DNA from: Streptomyces humicola
GTDB taxonomy: Bacteria; Actinomycetota; Actinomycetes; Streptomycetales; Streptomycetaceae
DNA length: 64,000 bases
Reading direction: 5' to 3'
Assembly: GCF_024436035.1 (NCBI RefSeq)
Contig: NZ_JANFNG010000005.1
Span: forward strand, 210,999-274,998
Both the position numbers and the translations under genes were made by a program. Below are positions 1-8,412 of this stretch, piece after piece (the stretch's first letter is position 1; the number at the start of each line of letters is the position of its first letter). Below the pieces are notes generated by a model. It did no database searches. It was not told the DNA's origin and saw only the letters and a program-made list of their open reading frames with translations.

Positions 1-359
1 ACGTCTATCTGCAGTACGCGGAACACGCCCGCTGGTCGCTGCTCCAGGCGGCGGGGCTGAAGCAGAACGATCTGCTGGCCAAGGGCGTCGGACCGGTCAA
101 CCTCGAGACCACCATCCGCTACCACCGGGAGCTGGTCGCCGGGGACGACGTGGATGTCACCTGCACCTTCGTGTGGGGCGAGGGCAAGTCGTTCCGGGTC
201 GAGCAGACCTTCCGTACCGTCGACGGCGATCTCGTGGCCGAGGTGTTCAACGTCGGCGGCTTGCTCGACCTGAAGGAACGACGGCTGGTGCGCAACCCGG
301 CCGAATACTTCCGTGCTCTGGCCTTGCACCCGCAACTTCTCGGGGCTCAGGCGTCGTAG
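1..359 (+). CDS. Hotdog-fold acyl thioesterase, 5'-truncated by window edge
   Basis: The open frame begins at base 3 and ends with TAG at 357-359, giving about 118 residues of a 4HBT/YbgC-like hotdog thioesterase. The motif YLQYAEHARW near the visible N-terminus matches the helix region of this family, where a YxxYxExAR pattern is typical. The missing N-terminus (perhaps 15-25 residues) lies left of the window. Such enzymes release acyl chains from ACP or CoA, and here it would suit off-loading of the polyketide made by the convergent operon, whose last gene ends only 22 bp away. The family call is fairly firm; substrate and role are inferred from context. Confidence 0.75.
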   Translation, partial: VYLQYAEHARWSLLQAAGLKQNDLLAKGVGPVNLETTIRYHRELVAGDDVDVTCTFVWGEGKSFRVEQTFRTVDGDLVAEVFNVGGLLDLKERRLVRNPAEYFRALALHPQLLGAQAS

Positions 360-381
360 CGGACGGCCGGAACCGGACGCC

Positions 382-1056
382 TCAGACCCGTCGTACGGAC
401 GCGAACCACGCGGGCAGCGGCACGAGCTCCGTGCCGCTGCCCGGCAGCCGGGTGAGCATCGACGACTCCTCGAGCGACTCCACAACCCAGTCTCTGGCGA
501 ACGCTTTACGCAGGTCCTTCTCCGTGAGGCGGGGCAGCAGCGTCATCACCGCCTCGGGTACTCCCAGTTCGACGAAGCGCCGCTGAACCTGTGCCGCGGC
601 GTTCTCGCTGAGTTCCAGGAGAAAGACCTGCGCTCCCGGACGGCAGGCACGGTGAAGTGCGTGCACGTACCGGTCACGCATCGGTTCGGTGCAGGAGTCG
701 AAGAGCCCGCAGTCCAGGACGGTGTCGAAGCGGTCCTGCCAGCTGTTCAGTTCGGTGGCGTCCGCCACGGCGAATTCGGCGGACAGGCCGCGCTCCTCGG
801 CCTTGCGCCGCGCCTGCTCGATCGCCGCGGGCGAGATGTCCACACCGGTGGTCCGAAACCCGTGCGAGGCGATCAGAAGGGCATGCTCTCCGGTGCCGCA
901 CCCGACGTCGAGCACCTCACCGCGCAAGCGGCCCGAGGCGGCGAGGGAGCCGAGCGCGGGCTGCGGTTCCCCGATGTCCCAGGGGGCACGTCGGCCCAGT
1001 GGGGACCGTCCCCGGTAGATGGCTTCGAAGTCGAAGGGGCTGCTCGATGGCGTCAT
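382..1056 (-). CDS. Class I SAM-dependent methyltransferase
   Basis: This 224-aa protein has SAM-binding motif I VLDVGCGTGEH at residues 48-58 and an acidic motif II (GVDIS) after the second strand. The N-terminal pattern PWDIGEPQPAL is characteristic of a TPMT-like family of small methyltransferases. The start ATG overlaps the stop of the upstream monooxygenase by 4 bp (ATGA), so translation is probably coupled, and this is the last gene of the long PKS operon. It probably O-, N- or C-methylates the product or an oxygenated intermediate. The acceptor cannot be read from the sequence. Confidence 0.85.
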   Translation of the reverse strand: MTPSSSPFDFEAIYRGRSPLGRRAPWDIGEPQPALGSLAASGRLRGEVLDVGCGTGEHALLIASHGFRTTGVDISPAAIEQARRKAEERGLSAEFAVADATELNSWQDRFDTVLDCGLFDSCTEPMRDRYVHALHRACRPGAQVFLLELSENAAAQVQRRFVELGVPEAVMTLLPRLTEKDLRKAFARDWVVESLEESSMLTRLPGSGTELVPLPAWFASVRRV

Positions 1057-2288
1057 ATGCTGCTGCTCCTTTGCTCCATGCACTGCTGCTGCGGATGCCC
1101 GGCGGAACGCAGGCGTGCCAGCACGTCGGGGGTCATCAGCTCGGAGCTGCGGCTGGCACCGGCCGCGGTGGCGAAGAAGCGCTCGGTGAGCACGGGGTCG
1201 GCGGACAGCACGCGTAGCACGTCCAGCCTGCGCTCGGGACGCAGCTTGGCCACGGACAGTGTGTCCTGGTAGCCGTCCATCACCAGCGCGTCGCGCCGGC
1301 GGGCGTACTCCCGCAGTGCCCTGCGCAGCCGAGGCTCGTCCAGCAGGCTGTCTCCCACGACCTCCACCAGGACGGCGGCCTGCTGGAAGGCATCGGTGAT
1401 CCCGCGCGCCGTGATGGAATCCTTGTGGTGGCCCGCGTCCCCCACCAGCGCCCAACCGGGCCCGACAGCCTGTCGAAGGTAGTTGCGCTGTTCGCCGCTG
1501 CCGTAGAGCCGGTCCGCTCGGGTGCCTGCGGCCACGCGGGCGTAAAGGTCCGGAGCGACTGTCCGCACCGCCTCCAGATGAGCCGACTGCGCGTCGGCAC
1601 GCACCGTGTCGAACTCCGACTGCGGGAAGTAGGCCGCTACGAGGGTCAGACCGTCGTTCGTGGGGACGCAGCCCGTCCAGCGGCCGGGCGCACCGTACGC
1701 CTCGAAACCGGCCGGAACGTCCTCCCAGAACGAGTAGTAGACGCACGTCATCAACGGATGCCCGGTGATGACCGGAGCGCCCGCGCAGGCGGCGACTCGG
1801 GAACGCATGCCGTCGGCCCCGACCACCAGGCGCGCGTGTTCCTGAAACGTGCGCCATGTTGCGCCGGTGCGGCAACGCACTCCGACCACCCGGTCGCCGT
1901 CGAGGACCAGGTCCTCCAACGTGTGCCCCTCGCGGAACTCCACCCCGGCCGCGACCGCCGCCCGCACGAGGATCCCGTCCAGCAGGTGGCGGCGCGGCGC
2001 GTAGGCCGCCCGCACCCCGTCCACCGGCCAGCTGCAGCCCTCCAGCCGCACGTCCCCTACCTGATGCACCGCGTGCTCGATGGGAGGACAGCCGGTGGCC
2101 GCGACCGCGTCGAGCAGACCCCATCGATGCAACAGCGCGACGCCCGGCTGGTGGATGTAGAGGGTCGACAGGGTGTCCCGGGGGAACCTCGCCCGATCCA
2201 CCATCAGCACCCGGTAGCCCCGTCTGGCGAACAGCATGGCGGTCGGGGCGCCGGCGCATCGCGCTCCGACGACGATGACGTCGTACAC
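1053..2288 (-). CDS. FAD-dependent monooxygenase / oxidoreductase (PHBH fold)
   Basis: A 411-aa flavoprotein. The N-terminal Rossmann motif VGARCAGAP (residues 7-15) binds ADP of FAD; VGADGMRSRVA (157-167) and GDAGHHKD (283-290) are the conserved DG and GD motifs of the p-hydroxybenzoate hydroxylase superfamily. I chose GTG at 2288 because GGAAGGGA lies about 9 nt upstream and the Rossmann fold starts at once; the open frame runs further upstream but looks non-coding. Likely a tailoring hydroxylase or halogenase-like oxidase. The tryptophan halogenase WxWxIP motif is not seen, so hydroxylation or dehydrogenation is preferred. It sits between the LLM oxidoreductase and the methyltransferase, which suggests oxygenation followed by methylation. 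Confidence 0.85.
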   Translation of the reverse strand: MYDVIVVGARCAGAPTAMLFARRGYRVLMVDRARFPRDTLSTLYIHQPGVALLHRWGLLDAVAATGCPPIEHAVHQVGDVRLEGCSWPVDGVRAAYAPRRHLLDGILVRAAVAAGVEFREGHTLEDLVLDGDRVVGVRCRTGATWRTFQEHARLVVGADGMRSRVAACAGAPVITGHPLMTCVYYSFWEDVPAGFEAYGAPGRWTGCVPTNDGLTLVAAYFPQSEFDTVRADAQSAHLEAVRTVAPDLYARVAAGTRADRLYGSGEQRNYLRQAVGPGWALVGDAGHHKDSITARGITDAFQQAAVLVEVVGDSLLDEPRLRRALREYARRRDALVMDGYQDTLSVAKLRPERRLDVLRVLSADPVLTERFFATAAGASRSSELMTPDVLARLRSAGHPQQQCMEQRSSSI

Positions 2289-2331
2289 CTCAGCGAGTCC
2301 CTTCCTCGGTACGGTGGCGGTATGGCGGCGT

Positions 2332-3393
2332 TCAGTCGCCTGCGCCGGACTTGGCGAGCGCGTCCGCAAGCAGCCGCAAGGTGCGGATGCCGTCTTCGGT
2401 GTCCCGTGGGAAGACCATGGCGGACAACGTCGTGACGCCTGCCTCCTGGTAGGCGCGCAGCCGGTCGGCGACCTGGCTGACCGGGCCGAGCAGACAGGTC
2501 TGTTCGAGGAACCGCCGGGGGACCGCCGCCGCGGCCGCTCGGATCCGGCCGTCCAGGTAGAGTCGCTGCACCTCCTGGGCGGCGTCGGCATGACCGGTGC
2601 GGGCTGCCTGGCGGGTGTAGAAGTTGTGCAGCTTCGATCCCATCCCGCCGAGATAGTGGGCGGTGAACAGCCGCACTCGGTCGGCACAAGCGCCGGTGTC
2701 GTCACCGATCACCACTGGTACGGCGGCGACCACGTCGAACCCTTCGAGGGTGAGCCCTTGTGCCTTCCGGCCCGCCTGCGCCTGCGTCAACTGGTCCGAG
2801 CTCGCCTCCGGTTGGAAGAAGACCGACAGCCATCCGTCCGCGATCTCCCCGGCGAGCCGGGTGTTGGCGGGGCCGACCGCCGCCAGGTAGACCGGGAGGT
2901 CCTTGCGCCGGGGATGCATCCCGAGCCGGAGCGGCTTCCCTTCGCCGCCGGGAAGGGGCAGCGGATAGTACGTCCCGTCGTGCACCACCTTCTGCTCGGC
3001 CAGCACCTGACGGACGATCGCGATGTACTCGCGGGTCCGCACCAGCGGCCGCTCGAACCGTACCCCGTGCCACCCCTCGGAGACCTGCGGTCCGGAGACG
3101 CCCAGGCCGAGCCGGAACCGTCCCCCGGACAGCAGGTCGAGACTCGCCGCCGTCATCGCCGTCATCGCCGGTGTGCGCGCCGGGATCTGCATCGCCGCGG
3201 TGCCCAGCTCGATGCGCTCGGTTCGAGCGGCCAGCCAGGCGAGCACCGAGACGGCGTCGGAGCTGAATACCTCCGCGCTCCACACCACGCAGTAGCCGAG
3301 CCGCTCTGCTTCCTGGACGTACGCCAGCGACTCCTCGGGCGGCGGCGCTGCGGCGAGCCTGCCGAGATAGCGGAGGTTCAGGCCCAGTCGCAT
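2332..3393 (-). CDS. LLM-class F420-dependent oxidoreductase
   Basis: A 353-aa luciferase-like TIM barrel. The N-terminus (MRLGLNLRYLG), the internal LDLLSGGRFRLGLGVSGP segment and IADGW near residue 205 are typical of actinobacterial LLM proteins that use F420, less often FMN. The ATG shares one base with the stop of the upstream hydrolase (TGATG), so it belongs to the operon. In natural-product clusters such enzymes reduce double bonds, oxidise alcohols or hydroxylate scaffolds; the reaction here is unknown. Cofactor is inferred from family membership. Confidence 0.85.
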   Translation of the reverse strand: MRLGLNLRYLGRLAAAPPPEESLAYVQEAERLGYCVVWSAEVFSSDAVSVLAWLAARTERIELGTAAMQIPARTPAMTAMTAASLDLLSGGRFRLGLGVSGPQVSEGWHGVRFERPLVRTREYIAIVRQVLAEQKVVHDGTYYPLPLPGGEGKPLRLGMHPRRKDLPVYLAAVGPANTRLAGEIADGWLSVFFQPEASSDQLTQAQAGRKAQGLTLEGFDVVAAVPVVIGDDTGACADRVRLFTAHYLGGMGSKLHNFYTRQAARTGHADAAQEVQRLYLDGRIRAAAAAVPRRFLEQTCLLGPVSQVADRLRAYQEAGVTTLSAMVFPRDTEDGIRTLRLLADALAKSGAGD

Positions 3394-4361
3394 CAGCGCG
3401 GGGCTCCTTCCAGTGTGTGGAGTGAGTGGTGCAGGAAGTCCAGGACGGTGCGGGTATAGGTCTCCCGGTCAAGCGCCAGGGTCTGCAGGTGGTCTGCCCT
3501 CGGGACGGTGAGCGTGCGGGCCGTGGGGTAGTGGGCCGCCACACGCCGGGTCTCCTCGGGATGGATGATGCGGTCCTCGGCGCCCGTCACGAAGAGCATG
3601 GGTGTGCCGCCGGCCCCGCCGCGTTCCGGAGGCGGCGGCCAGGGCCGGTGCCCGCCCAGCGTCATGCGAGTGAAGAAGGCGAGCGCGGCCTCGACGGCGT
3701 CGCGGGCCGGCGGCCGCCGCACGCCCCGCGGCAAGGACAGCACACCGGCGCGCAGCAGCCGCCCGGGGATCAGCGACGGGTCCGGGCTCGGGCCACCGTC
3801 GAAGACGGCGGCGTCAACGGCGAGTTCGGGAAGGAACATCGCCCGCAGCATGGCGAAGGTGGCCAGCGAGAAGCCGTACAGCACCAGCTGGCATCCGGCG
3901 TACTCCGGCAGGCGGCGGACGTGACGGATCACCTGGACCACGTCGTCGACGAAGCGGAGGTAGTAGCCAGTGAGCCCCCGGTCACGGAAGCTGTCGCCGT
4001 GGTTGCGGAAGTCGAACAACAGCACCGTGAACCCGGCCCGGTGCAGGAACCTGGCGTGGGGGAGCACGCTGGTCTTGTCCCGTCCCAGCCCGTGGCCGAG
4101 CACTACGACGCGGCGCGGGTCGCCCCGGCACAGCCATGCGCTCAGCTCGCCCGCACCGGGGAGCGGAATGCGCAGGTCCTCGGGGTACAAGCCGAAGCGG
4201 GCCGCGGTGTGCCGCCGCTCCGGCAGGGGAGGGTGGAACAGCGCATGCACCAACTGCCAAGCGGCCAGGGGCGCGACCGGCAGGCCGAGCACTCCCGCGA
4301 GCAGCGAGGCAGTGGCCCTGGGCCTGGGCCTGAGGAATGGCCGGATCGTCTCGTCAGACAA
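3393..4361 (-). CDS. Alpha/beta hydrolase
   Basis: About 322 aa. GFSLA at residues 163-167 supplies the nucleophile Ser (165), GAEDRI the acid Asp and ADHLQ near the C-terminus the His; HGLG around residue 90 is the oxyanion region. A hydrophobic stretch at residues 18-42 could be a membrane anchor. No ATG lies near the expected start. TTG at 4361 with GGAGG 5 nt upstream overlaps the ketoreductase stop by 8 bp and is preferred; the open frame extends to 4421. Position inside the PKS operon suggests a type II thioesterase, cyclase or hydrolase, but function is not demonstrable. Confidence 0.72.
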   Translation of the reverse strand: MSDETIRPFLRPRPRATASLLAGVLGLPVAPLAAWQLVHALFHPPLPERRHTAARFGLYPEDLRIPLPGAGELSAWLCRGDPRRVVVLGHGLGRDKTSVLPHARFLHRAGFTVLLFDFRNHGDSFRDRGLTGYYLRFVDDVVQVIRHVRRLPEYAGCQLVLYGFSLATFAMLRAMFLPELAVDAAVFDGGPSPDPSLIPGRLLRAGVLSLPRGVRRPPARDAVEAALAFFTRMTLGGHRPWPPPPERGGAGGTPMLFVTGAEDRIIHPEETRRVAAHYPTARTLTVPRADHLQTLALDRETYTRTVLDFLHHSLHTLEGAPR

Positions 4362-5094
4362 CCAGGCCTCCGTCCACTCCCAGCACCTGGCCGGTGACGT
4401 ACCCGGCCTGCGGGGAGACAAGGAAGGACACCACGGCCGCGACCTCCTCCGGGGCGCCGGATCGCCCGAGCGGGACGCGTTCCAGGATGCCGTCTCTTAC
4501 CCTGGCGGCCAGGGGCTCGGTCATGTCGGTGTCGATGAGTCCGGGGGCCACTGTGTTGGCGCGGATACCGTACTTCCCGCACTCCCTGGCCAGGGACTTG
4601 GTGAAGCCGATGATTCCCGCCTTGGAAGCCGCGTAATTGCTCTGAGTGGCGCTGCCGTGGACGCCGGCGACCGACGACATTGTCACCACGCAGCCGGAGC
4701 GTCGCTTCATGAATGAGAAAACGCAGGCTCGGCAGATGTTGTAGGTGCCGTCCAGATTCGTCGTCAGGACCTCGTCCCAGTCCTCCTGGGTCATCCGCAG
4801 CAGCGGGTTGTCCCTGATCACCCCGGCCGAGGTCACGAGGACGTCCAGCGGACCGAGCTCGTCCTCGGCCTCGGTCACGAAGGCGCGGGCTTGCGCAGGG
4901 TCCGCCACGTCGGCCTGGCGGGCGATGACCCGGGCCCCGGCGGCGGAAGCCGACGTCACCACTTCCTCGGCCGCCGCGGCGTCCGACCGGTAGCAGAACG
5001 CCACATCGAACCCGTCGCCCGTCAGGCGTTCCACGACGGCGCGGCCGATGCCCCGGGAACCGCCGGAGACCAGGGCCACCCTGCGCCCGGACAC
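4354..5094 (-). CDS. fabG: FabG-type 3-ketoacyl-ACP reductase
   Basis: A 246-aa classical SDR. GGSRGIG at residues 11-17 binds NADPH, the SSVAG Ser and YAASK (about 150-154) form the catalytic triad, and the C-terminus GYVTGQVLGVDGG is typical of FabG. GTG at 5094 places the Rossmann motif where FabG has it; a GTG at 5124, overlapping the ACP stop (GTGA), is the alternative and would add 10 residues. It should reduce the beta-keto group after each condensation, making this a reducing type II system rather than an aromatic one. It is the only FabG-like gene in the visible cluster and would have to serve all KS pairs. Confidence 0.9.
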   Translation of the reverse strand: MSGRRVALVSGGSRGIGRAVVERLTGDGFDVAFCYRSDAAAAEEVVTSASAAGARVIARQADVADPAQARAFVTEAEDELGPLDVLVTSAGVIRDNPLLRMTQEDWDEVLTTNLDGTYNICRACVFSFMKRRSGCVVTMSSVAGVHGSATQSNYAASKAGIIGFTKSLARECGKYGIRANTVAPGLIDTDMTEPLAARVRDGILERVPLGRSGAPEEVAAVVSFLVSPQAGYVTGQVLGVDGGLVV

Positions 5095-5120
5095 CTCCCC
5101 GCCTTTCTCCTGACGTGTTG

Positions 5121-5384
5121 TCACGAGCTGGCCGCCAACTTGGCCGAGACCAGATCGACGACCTGGGCGAGCGAGGTGACCTGCTTGAAGTCCGACTCCT
5201 CCATCTTGACCCCGTACCGCTTCTCGAGGTTGACCACGATCTCCAGCGCCATCAGGGAGTCGACCTCGAGGTCCTCGACGAGATGGGTGTGGTCGTCGAT
5301 CTCCTTCACGGGCAGTTCGAGGGCGTCGGCGATGAGGGAGCGCAGCTCCTCCTTGTCGACGGTGACCTGGCTGCTGTCGGACAT
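5121..5384 (-). CDS. Acyl carrier protein
   Basis: An 87-aa acidic four-helix carrier. The phosphopantetheine attachment motif LEVDSLMALE has its Ser at residue 43, with the canonical D-S-L. It lies between the enoyl reductase and the ketoreductase and ends immediately before the latter. It would carry the growing chain in this cluster. It differs from the second ACP at 14322-14579, which has SSL instead of DSL, so the two may be dedicated to different steps such as starter and extender handling. Confidence 0.93.
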   Translation of the reverse strand: MSDSSQVTVDKEELRSLIADALELPVKEIDDHTHLVEDLEVDSLMALEIVVNLEKRYGVKMEESDFKQVTSLAQVVDLVSAKLAASS

Positions 5385-5423
5385 GGGGCTTCCTTTCGCT
5401 GAGTTTGTGTACTGGTGCGGTGG

Positions 5424-6230
5424 TCAGGCGGTGAGGCTTTCGCCGCCGTCGACGCCGATCACGTTCCCGGTGAGCCAGGAGGAGTCGGGCGTCGCGAGCA
5501 GGGTGACGATCTCGGCGACGTCCTCCGGTTCGGTCAGCCGGCCGTGCGGGTTGCGGCCGAGGGACGCCTCGGCGTACCTGTCCGCACCGGGGATCTTGCG
5601 CAGGGCCGGAGTGAGGGTGGTGCCTGCACGCAGGGCGTTCACCGCGATGCCCCGTGGGGCGAGTTCCACGGCCAATTGGCGCACGTGCGATTCCAGAGCG
5701 GCCTTGGCAGCCGAGACGGGCCCGTAGTCGCCAAGGACGCGGGTGCTCCCGGCGCTGGTCATCGCGAAGATCTTTGCACCAGACGGCAGCTGGCCGGCGG
5801 CGAGTAGGTCCTGCACCCAATAGACCAGGCTGTGCGCCATGACGTCCACGGTCATGGCCATCTGACGCGGTGAGACGGTCTCCGTCCCGGCGGAGGCATC
5901 CGTCGGGGGCACGAACGGCATCAGCGAGCCGAATGCAAGCGAGTGCAGCAGCACGCGCAGCCCGTTGCCGTCGGTAAGTTCCGCGATCTGGGACACGACC
6001 TCGGAGCGGGTCGCCGGGCTGGCCGCGTTGAGATTGAAGAAGTGGGCGCGGACCCCTGTGGCGTGCAGGTCGTCCGCCAGTTTGGTGGCGCTCTCCTGGC
6101 CCTCGGCCGTGTCGAAGTGGACGCCCACGATGTTGCCTCCCTCGGCGGCCACGGCTCGTGCGGTGGCACGGCCGAAACCGCTGGAGACGCCCAACACCAG
6201 GGACCAGGATCCTTGCAGGGACGTTCTCAT
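5424..6230 (-). CDS. FabI-like enoyl-ACP reductase / SDR
   Basis: A 268-aa SDR. The active-site spacing is Tyr169-x6-Lys176 (YGPVSAAK), the FabI enoyl-reductase spacing, not the Tyr-x3-Lys of the ketoreductase next door. The N-terminus (LVLGVSSGFG) keeps the nucleotide-binding loop. GAGGAG lies 7 nt before the ATG, and the gene starts 2 bp after the stop of the KS-like protein upstream. FabI-type proteins reduce trans-2-enoyl-ACP with NAD(P)H. Presence of an enoyl reductase suggests that at least part of the chain is saturated. FabI relatives can also act as ketoreductases, so the exact reaction is inferred. Confidence 0.8.
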   Translation of the reverse strand: MRTSLQGSWSLVLGVSSGFGRATARAVAAEGGNIVGVHFDTAEGQESATKLADDLHATGVRAHFFNLNAASPATRSEVVSQIAELTDGNGLRVLLHSLAFGSLMPFVPPTDASAGTETVSPRQMAMTVDVMAHSLVYWVQDLLAAGQLPSGAKIFAMTSAGSTRVLGDYGPVSAAKAALESHVRQLAVELAPRGIAVNALRAGTTLTPALRKIPGADRYAEASLGRNPHGRLTEPEDVAEIVTLLATPDSSWLTGNVIGVDGGESLTA

Positions 6231-6232
6231 GG

Positions 6233-7216
6233 TCAACTCCTCGCGCTCATGGTCCGGTGACTGATCGTCTGCTCCCCGGCATGCCGGGCGGGCCTCACCC
6301 GGGCCATCGTGACCGCCCCCTCGGCTGCCGCAGTGATCACGACGCGCTCCGGGCCGCCTCCGGCGAGCGCGCCGACGACATGGCGCATGGGGGTGAGGCA
6401 CCCGGCTCCGGCGCGGACCATACGCGTCTCGACGGGCCGCCGGGCCAGCCATGACGCCACCGCGCCGCCAATGGCGGAGTCGTCGAGCACGGCGTCGACG
6501 AGCACCGGGCCCGGCGCCCCAGCGCATACCACGTTCCAGGCCCGCGTCAGCGCCGGGTCGGGCTCGCCTCCCGGCTCCAGGAAGACATCGCCGATCCGGC
6601 AGTCTCCGTAGGCGGTTTCCGCTGCTGTGGACGCGGCAGGGCCGCAGACCAGTACGGCGGCTCCGCAGTCACTGTGCGAGCTGCCCGGTTCGCTCTCGGG
6701 GAGGCGTTCCTCCGTGACGCCGACGAGCAGCAGGTCCGCCCGCCCGCATGCCAGTGCCCGCCCCGCGAGCCGCAGCGCCTGAAGGCCCGCGGTCCGCGGC
6801 GAGTTGGCGGTGAGGCAAAACCCACGCACGCCGTGTTCCGTGGCGAGGCGCGAGGCGAACAGGCTCAGCACGAAGAACGGCGCGGTGAGCGGGCCGATCT
6901 CGTCGGCGCTGGAGGCGAGGATCACGCCATCCTGATGTTCGGTCAGCTCCATGGCGGCGTTGTTGGTGGCGACGACCAGCCCGCGTCGTTCATCGGGCAC
7001 GCCGTCGAACGGGGCGTCCGCGTCGGCCAGTGCGTTCCGGGCCGCGGCGAGCAGGTACTGGCAGGCGGCCGGCAGCCGTTTGTATCCCCGTCCGGGCAGG
7101 GCACAGGAGACGTCGAACCATCCGGGCGACGGTTCCTGACGGGGCGCGGCGGCATCCGAAGGCTTGGCCACCCCGGGGCAGGTGATCCCCAGACCGGTCA
7201 CCACGAGCTCGCTCAT
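6233..7216 (-). CDS. KS-like protein without active-site Cys (chain-length-factor-like) 1
   Basis: A 327-aa protein of the thiolase fold, shorter than a normal KS (about 400 aa). At the nucleophile elbow it reads TANSPRTAGLQAL, with no Cys; neither the HGTGT nor the KxxxGH motif is present. The start codon overlaps the stop of the intact KS upstream by 4 bp, the arrangement of KSalpha/CLF pairs in type II PKS. Likely a non-catalytic heterodimer partner that shapes the chain tunnel. It is very divergent, so a scaffold role unrelated to chain length is possible. Confidence 0.72.
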   Translation of the reverse strand: MSELVVTGLGITCPGVAKPSDAAAPRQEPSPGWFDVSCALPGRGYKRLPAACQYLLAAARNALADADAPFDGVPDERRGLVVATNNAAMELTEHQDGVILASSADEIGPLTAPFFVLSLFASRLATEHGVRGFCLTANSPRTAGLQALRLAGRALACGRADLLLVGVTEERLPESEPGSSHSDCGAAVLVCGPAASTAAETAYGDCRIGDVFLEPGGEPDPALTRAWNVVCAGAPGPVLVDAVLDDSAIGGAVASWLARRPVETRMVRAGAGCLTPMRHVVGALAGGGPERVVITAAAEGAVTMARVRPARHAGEQTISHRTMSARS

Positions 7217-8412
7217 GCCGCCTCCTGCGCTTCGGTGACGACGAGCGAGACGTTGGTGCCTCCGAAGGCATAAGCGTTGACCAGGACCGACGCCGGGGCG
7301 AGCGGCACCGGGTGGTCCTGCGGGATCCAGACCGGGCACTCGGGATCGGGATCCTGCAGAGCCGGGCTCGCCGGCATCGAGCGGTGCCGGATGAGCAGCG
7401 CGGCGGCGAGGCAGCCGAACGCGCCGGCGGCACCGGCGGTGTGCCCGATCATCGCCTTGAGGTTCAGCAGCGGCAGCCGATCGCACCGTTCGCCGAACAC
7501 CTCGCGCAGCGCATAGCTCTCCACCGCGTCGTTGAGCGGGGTGCCGGTGCCGTGCGGGATGACGCCCCCGATCCGGTCGGCATCCGTGCCGGCGTCGGTG
7601 AGCGCGTCCCGTATCGCGCGGACGGCCTGTACGGCGGATGGCTCCGGCGCGGTCAGATGGTGGGCATCGCAGCTCCAGGCGAAGCCGGCCAGTTCGGCGT
7701 ACGGCACCGCACCGCGCCGGTCGGCATGTTCGGCCGACTCCAAAACCAGCATCGCCGAGCCGTCACCGAAGACCGTGCCCTTGCGGTGGCGGTCGAACGG
7801 ACGGCAGGCCTCCGGATCGGCCGCGCCCAGCCGGTTGAAGACGCCGAGGCCGACGCGCGTGGGCCCCTCGGCGCCGCCGGCGAGGACGATCTCGGCCTCG
7901 CCTTCGCGGATCATGTCCGCAGCGACGGACACGGCGTAACCGCTCGCGGCACACGCGTTGCCGACGCTGACGTTGCTGCCCCGTGCCCTGACCGCGGTAG
8001 CGGCGGCCGAAGCCGTGACGGTCAGCGGATTCCACGGGCCGTCGGGATCCGCGGGCGTGCCGGCCGCGCGTCGTGCCTCGTGCATAGCCGCGTTCCCCAT
8101 CTCCACGCCCATGACCACCGGCATGGCGGAACAGAACTGCGGGCCGAGCGCCGCATCGGCGACCGCCTCACGGGCCGCAGCGACCGCCATCCGCGGGCCG
8201 GGGCCGAGCGGCACATGACCGTGGTGAGCGGGGGCCACCGGGACGGCATCCCCCGGTACCAGGTACATCAGAGGCGACCGCATATGCGCCCGCGGATCCG
8301 GCAACGGCACAGGACGCGCCCCGCCGACCAGCAGGCCCTGCCAGAACCGCGCGACGCCGGACCCCAGAGGGGAGACGGCCCCCAAACCCGTGATGAGAAC
8401 CCGCCGGCTCAT
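7213..8412 (-). CDS. Beta-ketoacyl-ACP synthase (KSalpha) 1
   Basis: A 399-aa FabF-like ketosynthase. The catalytic triad is complete: Cys154 (GNACAASGY), His287 (PHGTGTPLND) and His324 (MIGHTAGAAG). It performs decarboxylative Claisen condensation of malonyl-ACP with the acyl chain. It is translationally coupled on both sides: the upstream degenerate KS overlaps it by 4 bp and the downstream one starts inside its stop. Length is normal for the family. Substrate preference cannot be read from the sequence. Confidence 0.92.
   Translation of the reverse strand: MSRRVLITGLGAVSPLGSGVARFWQGLLVGGARPVPLPDPRAHMRSPLMYLVPGDAVPVAPAHHGHVPLGPGPRMAVAAAREAVADAALGPQFCSAMPVVMGVEMGNAAMHEARRAAGTPADPDGPWNPLTVTASAAATAVRARGSNVSVGNACAASGYAVSVAADMIREGEAEIVLAGGAEGPTRVGLGVFNRLGAADPEACRPFDRHRKGTVFGDGSAMLVLESAEHADRRGAVPYAELAGFAWSCDAHHLTAPEPSAVQAVRAIRDALTDAGTDADRIGGVIPHGTGTPLNDAVESYALREVFGERCDRLPLLNLKAMIGHTAGAAGAFGCLAAALLIRHRSMPASPALQDPDPECPVWIPQDHPVPLAPASVLVNAYAFGGTNVSLVVTEAQEAA

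Noticed and set aside
382..2259. A 625-codon open frame continuous with the methyltransferase
   Set aside because: Only the last 225 codons read as a methyltransferase; the rest is an Arg/Gly-rich shadow of the FAD monooxygenase in another frame, with a clear ATG and ATGA overlap at 1056.
1053..2288. Tryptophan-type halogenase
   Set aside because: FAD motifs are present but the WxWxIP motif and the active-site Lys region are not recognisable, so a general monooxygenase/oxidoreductase call is safer.
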